Both the position numbers and the translations under genes were made by a program. From JAVBTT01 sp031556035 (GTDB lineage: Bacteria; Bacillota; Clostridia; Oscillospirales; UBA929), in assembly GCA_031556035.1 (NCBI GenBank), contig JAVBTT010000006.1:1-64000 (forward strand): DNA of 64,000 nucleotides, in the 5' to 3' direction. This document shows, one piece after another, positions 52,794 to 60,803 of the stretch (position 1 is the stretch's first letter; every line of letters begins with the position of its first letter). Under the pieces are notes generated by a model that searched no databases, was not told the origin of the DNA, and saw nothing but the letters and a program-made list of their open reading frames with translations.

Positions 52794-54061
52794 TAGCCTT
52801 TCCTGAACGGCCTGGGCAAATACTCCTCGCTGCCCGGTTTTTCGCGCGTATAGAAAATACAGTCCTCCTCGCTGGCAAAGCCCAGCACGACGTCCTCGGC
52901 CAGAGAGCGGCAGCTCGGTGCGCCGCAAGACGCGCAGTCCAGACCCGGTAGGCGGGATTGCAGCTCCTCGATGCGGATCTGCTTGCGTATGGCGGCGTCA
53001 ATGTCGTCGTCAAGCTGCCATATCGGCTTGTGGGCGAGCCCGACCTCGCGGCGCACCGACTCGCCGCCCTCCGGCTCCTCATAGCGGTTGGAGGACACCG
53101 GCAGGTATTTCATCAGCGCCTTGACGCGGTTCTTAGCCGCGAACGGATTCTCCACCGTAAGGCAGCCCCCCAGACAGCCCTGGGTGCAGGCCGCGATCTC
53201 CACAAAGTCAAACTCCTGGTAGTTGCCGTTTTCAATTTCCTCAAGGATGCTTATCACGTTGCCTATCCCGTCGACCGACAGTCTGCTGCCGCTGAGCAGC
53301 GCTGAGCTCTCCCCTCCGCAGGCCGACCAGCCGATGCCCATAAGTCCGGAGGTGGCGAGCTGAGGCGGCTCCGGGTTCTTTTTCATGACCGGAAGCAGCC
53401 TTTTGTAGACGTCCCGCATTGATATCGCGCCGTCCATCACCTTGCCGGGGATTCCGACCGGGTGGTGGGCTGCCGTCATCTTCGCGGGGCATGGGGTTAT
53501 AAAGAACACCCCCACCCTGTCCGGCGCGAGTCCGGTTCTCTCCGTCGCCTCGGCTCGCGCGCGCATTGCCGCCAGCTCGACGGGCGGCAGCAGCGGGGAT
53601 ATGTTCGGAATCAGCTTTGGGAACCTCTGGCAAATAAGCCTTACGCAGGCCGGGCAGGCGGAGGAGATCACCGGTTTGAGAGGATGCTCCCTCAGCTCGG
53701 CCCTTCCCAGGTCCGAAATCATCTCAGCCGCGCGGGATACCTCGTATATGGCGTCGAAGCCTATGTCCAGAAGGCCCCTGAGTATTATGTTGACGTTGTC
53801 CAGGTTGCGAAACTGCCCGTAAAGGCTGGGTGCCGGCAGGGCAACGTTGTATTCAAACTCGTCAAGCCGCTCAAAACCGTCGCAGACCGCCTGCTTTGCG
53901 TGGTGAGGGCAGACGCGGATGCACTCGCCGCAGTCAATGCAGCGCTCGCTGATTATCGTGGCCTTGCCGTTTCGAACGCGTATGGCCTCGGTGGGACATC
54001 GCCTTATACACGTCGTGCAGCCCTTGCATTTGCTCTTGTCCAGCGTGACGCTGTGCTCCAA
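52793..54061 (-). CDS. Sensory-type [FeFe] hydrogenase-like protein (HydS-like)
   Basis: 422 residues from TTG 54061 (GGAGGG six bases upstream). Two N-terminal 4Fe-4S ferredoxin motifs (CKGCTTCIRRCP; CIDCGECIRVCP), then the H-cluster domain: L1 SSACP with Cys136, L2 TPCPAK with Cys191, L3 AACTQGCLGG with Cys292 and Cys296. The Cys one before Cys136, the proton-transfer residue of catalytic enzymes (TSCCP), is Ala135, as reported for the putative sensory HydS. A C-terminal 4Fe-4S motif (CASCGAPSC...C, 376-401) follows. It is cotranscribed with an anti-sigma-like ATPase and a DRTGG protein, which fits redox or H2 sensing rather than H2 turnover. Confidence 0.82.
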   Translation of the reverse strand: MEHSVTLDKSKCKGCTTCIRRCPTEAIRVRNGKATIISERCIDCGECIRVCPHHAKQAVCDGFERLDEFEYNVALPAPSLYGQFRNLDNVNIILRGLLDIGFDAIYEVSRAAEMISDLGRAELREHPLKPVISSACPACVRLICQRFPKLIPNISPLLPPVELAAMRARAEATERTGLAPDRVGVFFITPCPAKMTAAHHPVGIPGKVMDGAISMRDVYKRLLPVMKKNPEPPQLATSGLMGIGWSACGGESSALLSGSRLSVDGIGNVISILEEIENGNYQEFDFVEIAACTQGCLGGCLTVENPFAAKNRVKALMKYLPVSSNRYEEPEGGESVRREVGLAHKPIWQLDDDIDAAIRKQIRIEELQSRLPGLDCASCGAPSCRSLAEDVVLGFASEEDCIFYTREKPGSEEYLPRPFRKG

Positions 54062-54170
54062 GATAATCCCTCCTGTGGATGGGGATGATGTTGTGTTTAC
54101 TTCCCTATACGAGGGAGGGGGTCGCGCATTGCGCGACGGAGGGAGAACGGCGTATGCCCGATGCGCTCTT

Positions 54171-54590
54171 CTACAGCCGTATCTTCATCAAAACCGTAGT
54201 GCCCTCGCCGACGACCGACTCTAGCCTGAGCTCGTCGGAGTATTTCTTCATATTGGGAAGGCCCATGCCCGCGCCGAAGCCCAGATCCCGAACATTGTCG
54301 TCGGCGGTGGACCAGCCCTCGCGCATGGCGAGCTCTATGTCAGGGATACCGGGGCCGGTGTCCCGCAGGACGATGTCGATCTCCCTGCCGTCAAAGCTTA
54401 TCTCGGCCTTGCCGCCGTTGGCGTGGATCACCATGTTGATCTCGCCCTCGTACATGCATATCGCAGCGCGGCGGATGGCCTCCGCGTCGACCCCGAGCCG
54501 CCTGAGCACCCGCTTCATATCGGACGAGGCCGCGCCGGCGGACGTAAAGCTGTCTCCGTCGACGTCATATGTAAGAACAAGAGGCTCCAT
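54171..54590 (-). CDS. HATPase (anti-sigma regulatory-type) protein
   Basis: 139 residues from ATG 54590, overlapping the upstream stop (TGATG). A single GHKL ATPase domain: N-box INMVIHAN(G), G1 LRDTGPGIPDIELAM and G2-like FGAGMGLPNMKKYSD. No HisKA domain, so it resembles RsbW/SpoIIAB-type serine kinases or the ATPase partner that recurs with hydrogenase-related clusters in Clostridia. Substrate unknown; the hydrogenase-like protein 109 bp downstream is the obvious partner. Confidence 0.8.
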   Translation of the reverse strand: MEPLVLTYDVDGDSFTSAGAASSDMKRVLRRLGVDAEAIRRAAICMYEGEINMVIHANGGKAEISFDGREIDIVLRDTGPGIPDIELAMREGWSTADDNVRDLGFGAGMGLPNMKKYSDELRLESVVGEGTTVLMKIRL

Positions 54591-54934
54591 CAGCGGGCGC
54601 CCCCAATCCCCTCCGCGTACAGCATACCGCACGCGTCAAACATGCGCAGCGCGGTCGTCATCACAGCTATGCCGCTGTTTTCCGCGAGCTCGATTATCTC
54701 GTTTCCGGGGCGCTTGCCGCGCACGAAGACGATGCAGCGCATGTCCATCATTTCGGCGGTGCGCACCACCTGCGGGTTGACAAGCCCTGTCAGCAGCATT
54801 CCCTGGTTTTTCACGAAGGCGAGTACGTCGCTCATCAGGTCCGAGCCGCAGGCGGCGTGCACCTCCGTGCCCGAGAGGTCCTCCTTTGTGAGGATTTCAG
54901 CGCCTAGTATGTCCCTAACACGTCCAATGGTCAT
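54590..54934 (-). CDS. DRTGG-domain protein
   Basis: 114 residues from ATG 54934 (AAGGAG RBS, long spacing). The whole protein fits the DRTGG fold: IGRVRDILGAEILT, VHAACGSDLMSDVLAFVKNQGMLLTGLVNPQVVRTAEMMDMRCIVFVRGKRPGNEIIELAENSGI. DRTGG domains are regulatory modules found with CBS domains, phosphotransacetylase and HPr kinase-related proteins. First gene of the DRTGG-HATPase-hydrogenase operon. Confidence 0.82.
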   Translation of the reverse strand: MTIGRVRDILGAEILTKEDLSGTEVHAACGSDLMSDVLAFVKNQGMLLTGLVNPQVVRTAEMMDMRCIVFVRGKRPGNEIIELAENSGIAVMTTALRMFDACGMLYAEGIGGAR

Positions 54935-54980
54935 GTATTTTCAAGTCTCCTTAAGTTATTGTGAGAGGTCAATCCATAGC

Positions 54981-55009
54981 ATTATAACATCTATGTCGTA
55001 GTGTGGCAA
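54981..55009 (-). promoter_or_regulatory. sigma-A promoter of the DRTGG-HATPase-hydrogenase operon
   Basis: Minus strand TTGCCA (55009-55004), a 17-bp spacer and TATAAT (54986-54981), 47 bp before the ATG. Confidence 0.7.
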
Positions 55010-55226
55010 TGACGGCTTTAATCTAAGGGCGAATCCGGCTATTTAAAAATTCAGTGAATACGCTTTACCAAAAATTTATTTAGAGTTATATTTAACCAAA
55101 CAAGACTGGGTCTGTCTGCCTGTCGCGTAAACATCTAAAACACTGATATAGGGCCATGGCTCGCCGATCCCGCTTGTGTCCCCCTCCCTTAAATGTAATA
55201 TAATAGTATTGAAGGAGGTGATGCCC

Positions 55227-55454
55227 ATGTACGAACAGGCAAATGACAAGTATGCGTATGTCAATATAATAGCCAGCTGCGACGACGATAGGAATCTGCA
55301 TGAAACCGAAAGAAGAAGGGATTCGGACCCCTGCGTTGTCGTAAACATTTTTGTAGAATGCGAAGAAGGCCGCCGCGGAAAGGAGCCCTGCGGGAAACCC
55401 AAAGCGCCGCCTTGCGTTGAGGTAAACGTCTACGCCGATTGCGACAGGAAGTAG
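55227..55454 (+). CDS. Small protein with three V-N-(I/V)-x-x-x-C repeats
   Basis: 75 residues from ATG 55227 (GGAGG eight bases upstream; ATG 55221 is too close to the RBS). Three copies of a short strand motif: YVNIIASCDDD, VVVNIFVECEE and VEVNVYADCDR, separated by basic/Pro linkers (ERRRDSDPC; KEPCGKPKAPPC). TATAAT lies about 30 bp upstream. No signal peptide. Not recognised; Cys-spaced beta repeats near spore genes suggest a coat or exosporium component, as inference only. Confidence 0.6.
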   Translation: MYEQANDKYAYVNIIASCDDDRNLHETERRRDSDPCVVVNIFVECEEGRRGKEPCGKPKAPPCVEVNVYADCDRK

Positions 55455-55530
55455 TTATACCCAAAGATCACCATCTGCGAGCGCGTAAATAATATGCATT
55501 CCTAATAGATTATGTAAACCAGACTCTGAG

Positions 55531-55546
55531 TGTTTCACGTGAAACA
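55531..55546. promoter_or_regulatory. parS: parS chromosome-segregation site
   Basis: TGTTTCACGTGAAACA is an exact match to the bacterial parS consensus bound by ParB/Spo0J. It is embedded in a larger palindrome (55523-55554, ACTCTGA...TCAGAGT). A ParB-family gene follows. parS sites cluster around oriC, so this region is probably origin-proximal. Confidence 0.92.
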
Positions 55547-55549
55547 TTC

Positions 55550-55607
55550 AGAGTTAAACAACGCAGGCTGAGCGGTCATAACCGTCCAGCCTGCGTTGTT
55601 TAACTCT
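55550..55607. terminator. Long hairpin between convergent genes, next to parS
   Basis: A 20-bp perfect stem (55550-55569 with 55588-55607, AGAGTTAAAC...GTTTAACTCT) and a small inner stem CGGT/ACCG. Its outer arm overlaps the parS-centred palindrome by five bases. Confidence 0.75.
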
Positions 55608-55626
55608 CGATTAATCTCTGCCCATT

Positions 55627-56460
55627 TTATCCGGCCCGTTTCGGAATCTTTATGGTAACAACCATGCCGTCCGGCCCGTCTGTACGGTTCATTTCAGCGC
55701 CCACTCCTGAGCGCCTCATCGTATCCACGGCGCGGGTGACTGTGTTCAGAAACAACCTCAAATCCTTGAATACATACAACGTGCGCATTCTCTCCTTGGG
55801 CGTAGGCTCGTCCTTTTCCTGTCCTGAGTGTGTCAGGTAATCGTCTATGTATTCATCAGTCTGAGAGACATTGAGATGCCTCGAGACAATCGTCTCCAGC
55901 GCAATCTTCCGATCCTCAATGGCCTCCAGCCGCAAGAGCGCCCGAGCGTGGCGTTCTGTCAGGCCGTTCTCCCTAATGCTCTCAATCATCTCGGGCGGGT
56001 GCCTCAAAAGACGCAGCTTATTGGCGACCGCCGACTGTGATTTGCCGATGCGCCGCGCCGCCTCTTCCTGGGACAGGCCGAACTGATATATCAGCCGTTG
56101 CAGCCCCTCGGCTTCCTCAAAAAAATCCAGATCACAGCGCTGTAGATTTTCAACCAGGGCTATTAGTGAGCTTTGCTTCTCGTCCGCTCCAATTACAATG
56201 CAGGGCACCTCGTTGAGCCCCGCAATGCGCGACGCTCTCAGCCGACGTTCACCGGCCACTAATTCGTAGCCTCCCCCCAACCGCTTGCGTATAGTGAGCG
56301 GCTGAAGTACACCATATTGTTTAATTGACTCCGAAAGCTCTCTCAAGCCCTCTGTGTCGAATATCCTCCGGGGCTGTCCCGGATTGGGATAAATCGCGGA
56401 AATTTTGATAAAAAACACCCTGTTGCTCTCTAAAAGGCCATTTCTTCTCAGTATCTGCAT
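55627..56460 (-). CDS. noc: ParB/Noc-family chromosome-partitioning protein
   Basis: 277 residues from ATG 56460 (GGGGGAAG RBS). ParB N-domain with the CTPase motif GERRLRASRIAG and LVENLQRCDLDFFEEAEGLQ, the helix-turn-helix at about 120-150 (LSQEEAARRIGKSQSAVANKLRLL) and GLTERHARALLRL. The DNA-recognition region cannot tell Noc (NBS-binding) from ParB (parS-binding); the perfect parS 80 bp downstream favours ParB-like binding, while the lack of a parA partner is typical of noc. Confidence 0.85.
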   Translation of the reverse strand: MQILRRNGLLESNRVFFIKISAIYPNPGQPRRIFDTEGLRELSESIKQYGVLQPLTIRKRLGGGYELVAGERRLRASRIAGLNEVPCIVIGADEKQSSLIALVENLQRCDLDFFEEAEGLQRLIYQFGLSQEEAARRIGKSQSAVANKLRLLRHPPEMIESIRENGLTERHARALLRLEAIEDRKIALETIVSRHLNVSQTDEYIDDYLTHSGQEKDEPTPKERMRTLYVFKDLRLFLNTVTRAVDTMRRSGVGAEMNRTDGPDGMVVTIKIPKRAG

Positions 56461-56605
56461 TAATACTTCCCCCAGCTTGTCCCGGATTATTCTCCGGGAC
56501 TATTTTTATATTTCTCAGGAAATGGATTGCTGTTATGTAGTATGCTCCCCCTTTCTGTTTGCTGATCTCAGCAGGGGCGGATCTCGTGTCCGCCCTTCGC
56601 AATCG

Positions 56606-56756
56606 GTCAAGCTGCGCTCCCCGCTTGCGCTCAGCCTCCGCCTTCGCCGGGCTGCACCCGCCTTCAGCCGGAGTCTTCGCGTAGTTTCAAAATAACCTTC
56701 GTCGTGCACTGTGTTGCTCCTTGGTTATTTTTCAACGCGCGGGGGCTGCGCTCTTC
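56606..56756 (-). repeat. GAAGAGCGCAGCC hairpin element upstream of noc
   Basis: Sense strand minus. Start GAAGAGCGCAGCC (56756-56744), arms AAAATAACC (56731-56723) and GGTTATTTT (56697-56689), 25-nt loop, end near 56606. This is the one copy not preceded by a recognised gene end. Confidence 0.75.
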
Positions 56757-57013
56757 GGGTTTAATTGACATAATCATATAGGCTATTTCCCAAGAAGCAA
56801 AGGGAAGCATGTCGGCAATAATAAAAAAATAACAACATATTGTGTCGGCAATAATAAAATAAGCGCATATTTTGCAAAAGTTTACCGTTTACATGGCAGA
56901 TAAAATGTAGTAAAATAAAGTGTGTGCAACTTGACATAAAACAGGAAGTTATTTTTATTCTCTGATTTCTGAAAATACAGGCGCAGACAGTCTATTTACA
57001 AAAGGAGAGCCGC
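56757..57013 (+). promoter_or_regulatory. Upstream region of the NAGPA-SLH gene: direct repeats and promoter
   Basis: A 17-bp direct repeat TGTCGGCAATAATAAAA occurs at 56810-56826 and 56843-56859 (33-bp period, three helical turns). Downstream are TTTACA (56888-56893), a 17-bp spacer and TAAAAT (56911-56916), a plausible promoter with a ~90-nt leader. The repeats look like activator sites. Confidence 0.55.
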
Positions 57014-60000
57014 ATGAACAAAGCACTCAAAGGATTTTTAAGCGTGTTTCTGAGCGCCGCTATGCTGATATCCCCCTCGCTCGCGCAAGGCGCCCCGGAC
57101 TGGATCGGGGTAAATCTTCGCAACTACGAGGCTCCGCTGCACGACGGGCTGTATTACAGCTCCAACACAATACAGAACAAGTCGTCCGGCCGCGCCGAGG
57201 AGCGGATCCTCATCCGGGAGGCGGGCTCAAGGGCCATCCCGGTGGTGGTGGGCGGCGACTACATATACAACTCCAACCTCACGCTGAAGCAGGCGGCGGA
57301 CAAGCTCACGGCCTCCGGCAGGACGGTCGTGGGCGGGATAACGGGAGATATGTTCTCAGTCTCTACCGGGGTGCCGCTCGGACTTGTAATCACCGGCGGA
57401 ATCGTGCGTTCCTCCTGCGACCCCGGATACTGGGCGGCGGGCTTCCGCGCGGACGGTACGGCGTTCGTCGGCGACGTGGCGATGGCGACCACCCTGACCG
57501 CCGGGGGCAAGACAATTAAAATCGACCGAATCAACCACGTCCGCGACGTGGACAGGATAACTCTCTACACCCCCGACTTCAGCACCGACACCCGCACGAC
57601 AAAGCAGGGCCGCCATGTCGTGCTTACTGTCGACGGCAGCCTTAAAATGGGCGGCACGCTCAGCGGCACAGTCAAGGCCGTCATAGACGGTATCGCCGCC
57701 GAGCCGCTGCGCCAGGGCGAGATGGTGCTGTCCGCCAGCTCGGCAGCGCAGGTAGAGGCGCTTGGCACTCTCGTCCAGGGGGAGAGCGTCAGTATATCAA
57801 TAGCCTCAAACAACGCCTGGTATGACGTGGAGTACGCCTGCGGCGGCGTTCACGCCCTTGTCAAGAACGGCGCGGTCATTTCCGGCCTTGGCACGGACAG
57901 GGCCCCTCGCACCGCCGTCGGCATGAAAGAGGACGGCTCTCTTGTGCTGTTCGCGGTGGACGGCAGGCAGTCCGGCTACTCGTCCGGCATGTCCCTGGCA
58001 GACGTGGCATACAGAATGCAGTCCCTGGGCTGCACCTATGCCCTTGAGCTGGACGGAGGGGGGTCAACCGCCGCGGGCATAGTCCGCCCCGGCAGGACAG
58101 AGTTCTCGGTAGTAAACTCGCCGTCGGACGGAAGCCTCAGAAAGTGCACAAACTATATTTTTCTTGTAAATCCCGAACCGAAGCTGGGGCAGGCGGCCTG
58201 CGGCTTTATATACGGCCCGGAAAGCGTTTATTTGACCGGAGCGTCCGCGCGCCTTGAATACAGGGAGGCGGACGCGAACTGGCACGCGGTGCAGACGCGG
58301 GTTCCGCAGTGGTCCATAAGCGACGAGTTTCTGGGCAGCATCGACTCCACAGGCTTCTTTACGGCGGGCTCCGCCGGAGAGGGCTTTGTGAGCGCCGAGG
58401 CTAACGGAATCTTCAGCGAATACCCAGTAAAGGTTTCGGGGACGATAGATACCCTCAAGGTCATCCTTGAGTCGGACGGCAGCGAGGTTAAGGGACTGCA
58501 AAACGGCCCGGGCAAGACCGTTGCCCTGCGCGCGGAGGGGATACTCAACGGCTTCAAGGTGGTTTCACAGGATGCCTGCTTTAAATGGGAGGTGTTTGGC
58601 AACGTCGGCACGGTCGACCAGAACGGAACGTTCACCTACGGGGAGACGGTCGGCGCGACAGGGCATCTGAGCGTCTCGGGCGGGGACAGGATGATTACGA
58701 TTCCGATAACGGTGGGCGTATCCCCGGTGCTGGTCGAGGGCTTTGAGAACGGCGCTCCGGCGGTCGACGCGGAGGGCGCTGGCATGACGTTCAGGCAGGA
58801 CATCTCTATTAAAGCAGCGGGGCGCGGCATGAAGTCCGGGCTGTTTGGCTACCAGTTCACACCTGTTGAGGGCGCGGAAACGCCCGAGGTCACGATCGGC
58901 GCCAATATCGCCCTCAAGGGCTCGCCCACTCACCTCAATCTGCTTCTCAGGGGAGACGGCTCCGGAAGCTCGCTGGACATCCTGTTCTCAGACTCGTCCG
59001 GCACTGTCAAGCGTGTCGAGGCGGCAAGGCTCTGGGGCACGGAGTACACGGAGGTGCAGCTCGCCGTGCCTCCTAAAAGCGCGAAAATATCCGGCTTCGC
59101 GCTCAGGCCGACCGGCTCCAAAGCAAGCGGCAGCTTCAGCCTCGACCAGATTGTCTCGGCCTGGAACGAGCGCGGGAGCGTCTCCGCCCCCGCCATAGAC
59201 CTGACGGGGCCGGATGGAGTCTCCCAGCCCGGCAACCTGATATTCTCCGCCAAAATCATCGGCTCGGGCGGCGCCCCACTGCCCCGCTCCGGCATATCGG
59301 TCACCTGGGACGGCGCGGCGGAGGAGTTTGTATACGACTCCTACACCGGCCAGCTCACCGTCACGGTGCCCGACCCGGTAAGCGACCTGCATATATTAAC
59401 CGTGACCGCGACCGACGTGTTCGGCAACCGCCGCAGGGCCTCGGTACAGGTGAGTCGTGACCGGGCGGACAACCTCGACAAGTTCATCGACGTCTCCGGA
59501 AAATGGATGGAGATGTACGCCGACTTCCTGGATGGCAGGAACCTGCTGCCCGGGCGCGAGGAGGGCGGACTGCGCTACTTCGACCCGAGCATGCAGCTGA
59601 CGCGGCTTGAGATGGTGGAGATGGTAGTCGCTTTGATGAAGGTGGAGGTGGGCCTCTACGCCGAGACTGTCCTCCCCTTCACGGACGCGGACAAGCTGCC
59701 GGCGAGCTCCCTGCCGGCGGTCAAGGCGGCGTACGCGCTCGGGGTGGTTGCCGGAATCTCGGACAAGAACGGAAGCCTGTCCCTCGGCTGGGATAAGCCG
59801 ATCACGCGGCAGGACTTCTGCGTGATTGTGCTCGGCGCTCTGCCCAAGGGCTACGAGCGCAAGGCGCTGACCTTCAGCGACAAGGGGAGCGTGTCAGCCT
59901 ACGCGGTCGAGGCGGTCGAAACGTTTGTGAACCTCGGCGCGATATCCGGCATGGGTGACGGTACGTTTGCCCCGCGCAAGAGCATAACACGGGCCGAGGC

Positions 60001-60031
60001 CTCGTCGATACTGACGAATCTGTTTTTCTAA
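57014..60031 (+). CDS. Secreted NAGPA-family phosphodiester glycosidase with SLH domains
   Basis: 1005 residues from ATG 57014 (AAAGGAG RBS). Signal peptide (KALKGFLSVFLSAAMLISPSLAQG). The NAGPA (phosphodiester glycosidase) domain spans about 70-390, with VVGGDYIYNSN early and the diagnostic RTAVGMKEDGSLVLFAVDGRQ...YALELDGGGSTAAGIV late. Then beta-sandwich domains (390-820; one resembles a carbohydrate-binding fold around 575-725), and three SLH motifs at about 825-1005 (LTRLEMVEMVVALMKV; ITRQDFCVIVLGALP; ITRAEASSILTNLFF). Likely a wall-associated enzyme that cleaves sugar-phosphodiester bonds, for example on teichoic-type polymers. Confidence 0.88.
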   Translation: MNKALKGFLSVFLSAAMLISPSLAQGAPDWIGVNLRNYEAPLHDGLYYSSNTIQNKSSGRAEERILIREAGSRAIPVVVGGDYIYNSNLTLKQAADKLTASGRTVVGGITGDMFSVSTGVPLGLVITGGIVRSSCDPGYWAAGFRADGTAFVGDVAMATTLTAGGKTIKIDRINHVRDVDRITLYTPDFSTDTRTTKQGRHVVLTVDGSLKMGGTLSGTVKAVIDGIAAEPLRQGEMVLSASSAAQVEALGTLVQGESVSISIASNNAWYDVEYACGGVHALVKNGAVISGLGTDRAPRTAVGMKEDGSLVLFAVDGRQSGYSSGMSLADVAYRMQSLGCTYALELDGGGSTAAGIVRPGRTEFSVVNSPSDGSLRKCTNYIFLVNPEPKLGQAACGFIYGPESVYLTGASARLEYREADANWHAVQTRVPQWSISDEFLGSIDSTGFFTAGSAGEGFVSAEANGIFSEYPVKVSGTIDTLKVILESDGSEVKGLQNGPGKTVALRAEGILNGFKVVSQDACFKWEVFGNVGTVDQNGTFTYGETVGATGHLSVSGGDRMITIPITVGVSPVLVEGFENGAPAVDAEGAGMTFRQDISIKAAGRGMKSGLFGYQFTPVEGAETPEVTIGANIALKGSPTHLNLLLRGDGSGSSLDILFSDSSGTVKRVEAARLWGTEYTEVQLAVPPKSAKISGFALRPTGSKASGSFSLDQIVSAWNERGSVSAPAIDLTGPDGVSQPGNLIFSAKIIGSGGAPLPRSGISVTWDGAAEEFVYDSYTGQLTVTVPDPVSDLHILTVTATDVFGNRRRASVQVSRDRADNLDKFIDVSGKWMEMYADFLDGRNLLPGREEGGLRYFDPSMQLTRLEMVEMVVALMKVEVGLYAETVLPFTDADKLPASSLPAVKAAYALGVVAGISDKNGSLSLGWDKPITRQDFCVIVLGALPKGYERKALTFSDKGSVSAYAVEAVETFVNLGAISGMGDGTFAPRKSITRAEASSILTNLFF

Positions 60032-60034
60032 AAA

Positions 60035-60395
60035 GAAGAGCGGAGCCGGGCGTGTCTCAAACAATCCAAGGAGCGGCGCCCTCTCAGACCCTGCGGGGCC
60101 AGCTCTCCCAAGGGGAGAGCCCAGGCCGATGACAAACTACTGTTTGTCATCGAAAACGAGGGCAAGCTGTCGCCGCTGAGGCGGCTCGCAGAGAAAGGCT
60201 TTCCCGGAGTGAATCCGTGAAAGCCTTGAATTTCAAACTTTTTCACTCTTGCGGTCAAGCAAGAACCTGCCGCCTCCGGCGTCAGGCTCAACGCGCAAAA
60301 GTGAAAAAGGACGGAGGTCGCGGACTTTGTCAGCAGCCTGATCTCTCCCTGTGGGAGAGGTGGCGCGAAGCGCCGGAGAGGGTGCGCCAGCCGTG
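60035..60395 (+). repeat. Composite repeat block after the NAGPA-SLH gene
   Basis: GAAGAGCGGAGCC starts at 60035, three bases after the TAA stop. Then CTCTCCC...GGGAGAG type repeats, the second copy of the ~205-bp repeat (60127-60332), and TGGGAGAGGTGGCGCGAAGC (about 60352). No credible ORF. Confidence 0.7.
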
Positions 60396-60803
60396 GAGAA
60401 ATAAAAACACACCATTTTTTAAAAACTCTCCCCATATTTACCTCTCATATTGCTTCCGCTCCGGGTCATACTATGTGTGGACAACGACGGACAAGCTTTG
60501 GAACAGCTGATGATGTTCACTATTGCTCCAGGCCGGTGCAGGAGAGTAAAATCTCCGTAAAAGCGAATGGCTGAGTGGTTTTAAAAAGGGTCCGAATAGA
60601 CGTTGTCAAGCGTTGAAGACGGTTTGTGATAGGGCCGCTAAAAAATGCGCCGCCGGGGTTCCGTAGAGGAGTCCCGGCGGTTTCCCGTTTGCGATATCAT
60701 GCGACCTCGTTTTCAGGGTGGTAAAAACACTTGTAATGCAATATAAATGTAGTGTATAATTGCTTAATCCGGCGCGAGCATATATGAAACGAGGGCCGTC
60801 TGT
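60396..60803 (+). other. Intergenic region with promoter of the hydrolase-murF-ddl block
   Basis: No ORF with an RBS. TTGTAA (60731-60736), an 18-bp spacer and TATAAT (60755-60760) form a likely promoter 44 bp before the hydrolase start. A GC-rich inverted repeat (GCCGCCGGGG...CCCGGCGG) is at about 60649-60680 with no clear role. Confidence 0.45.
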
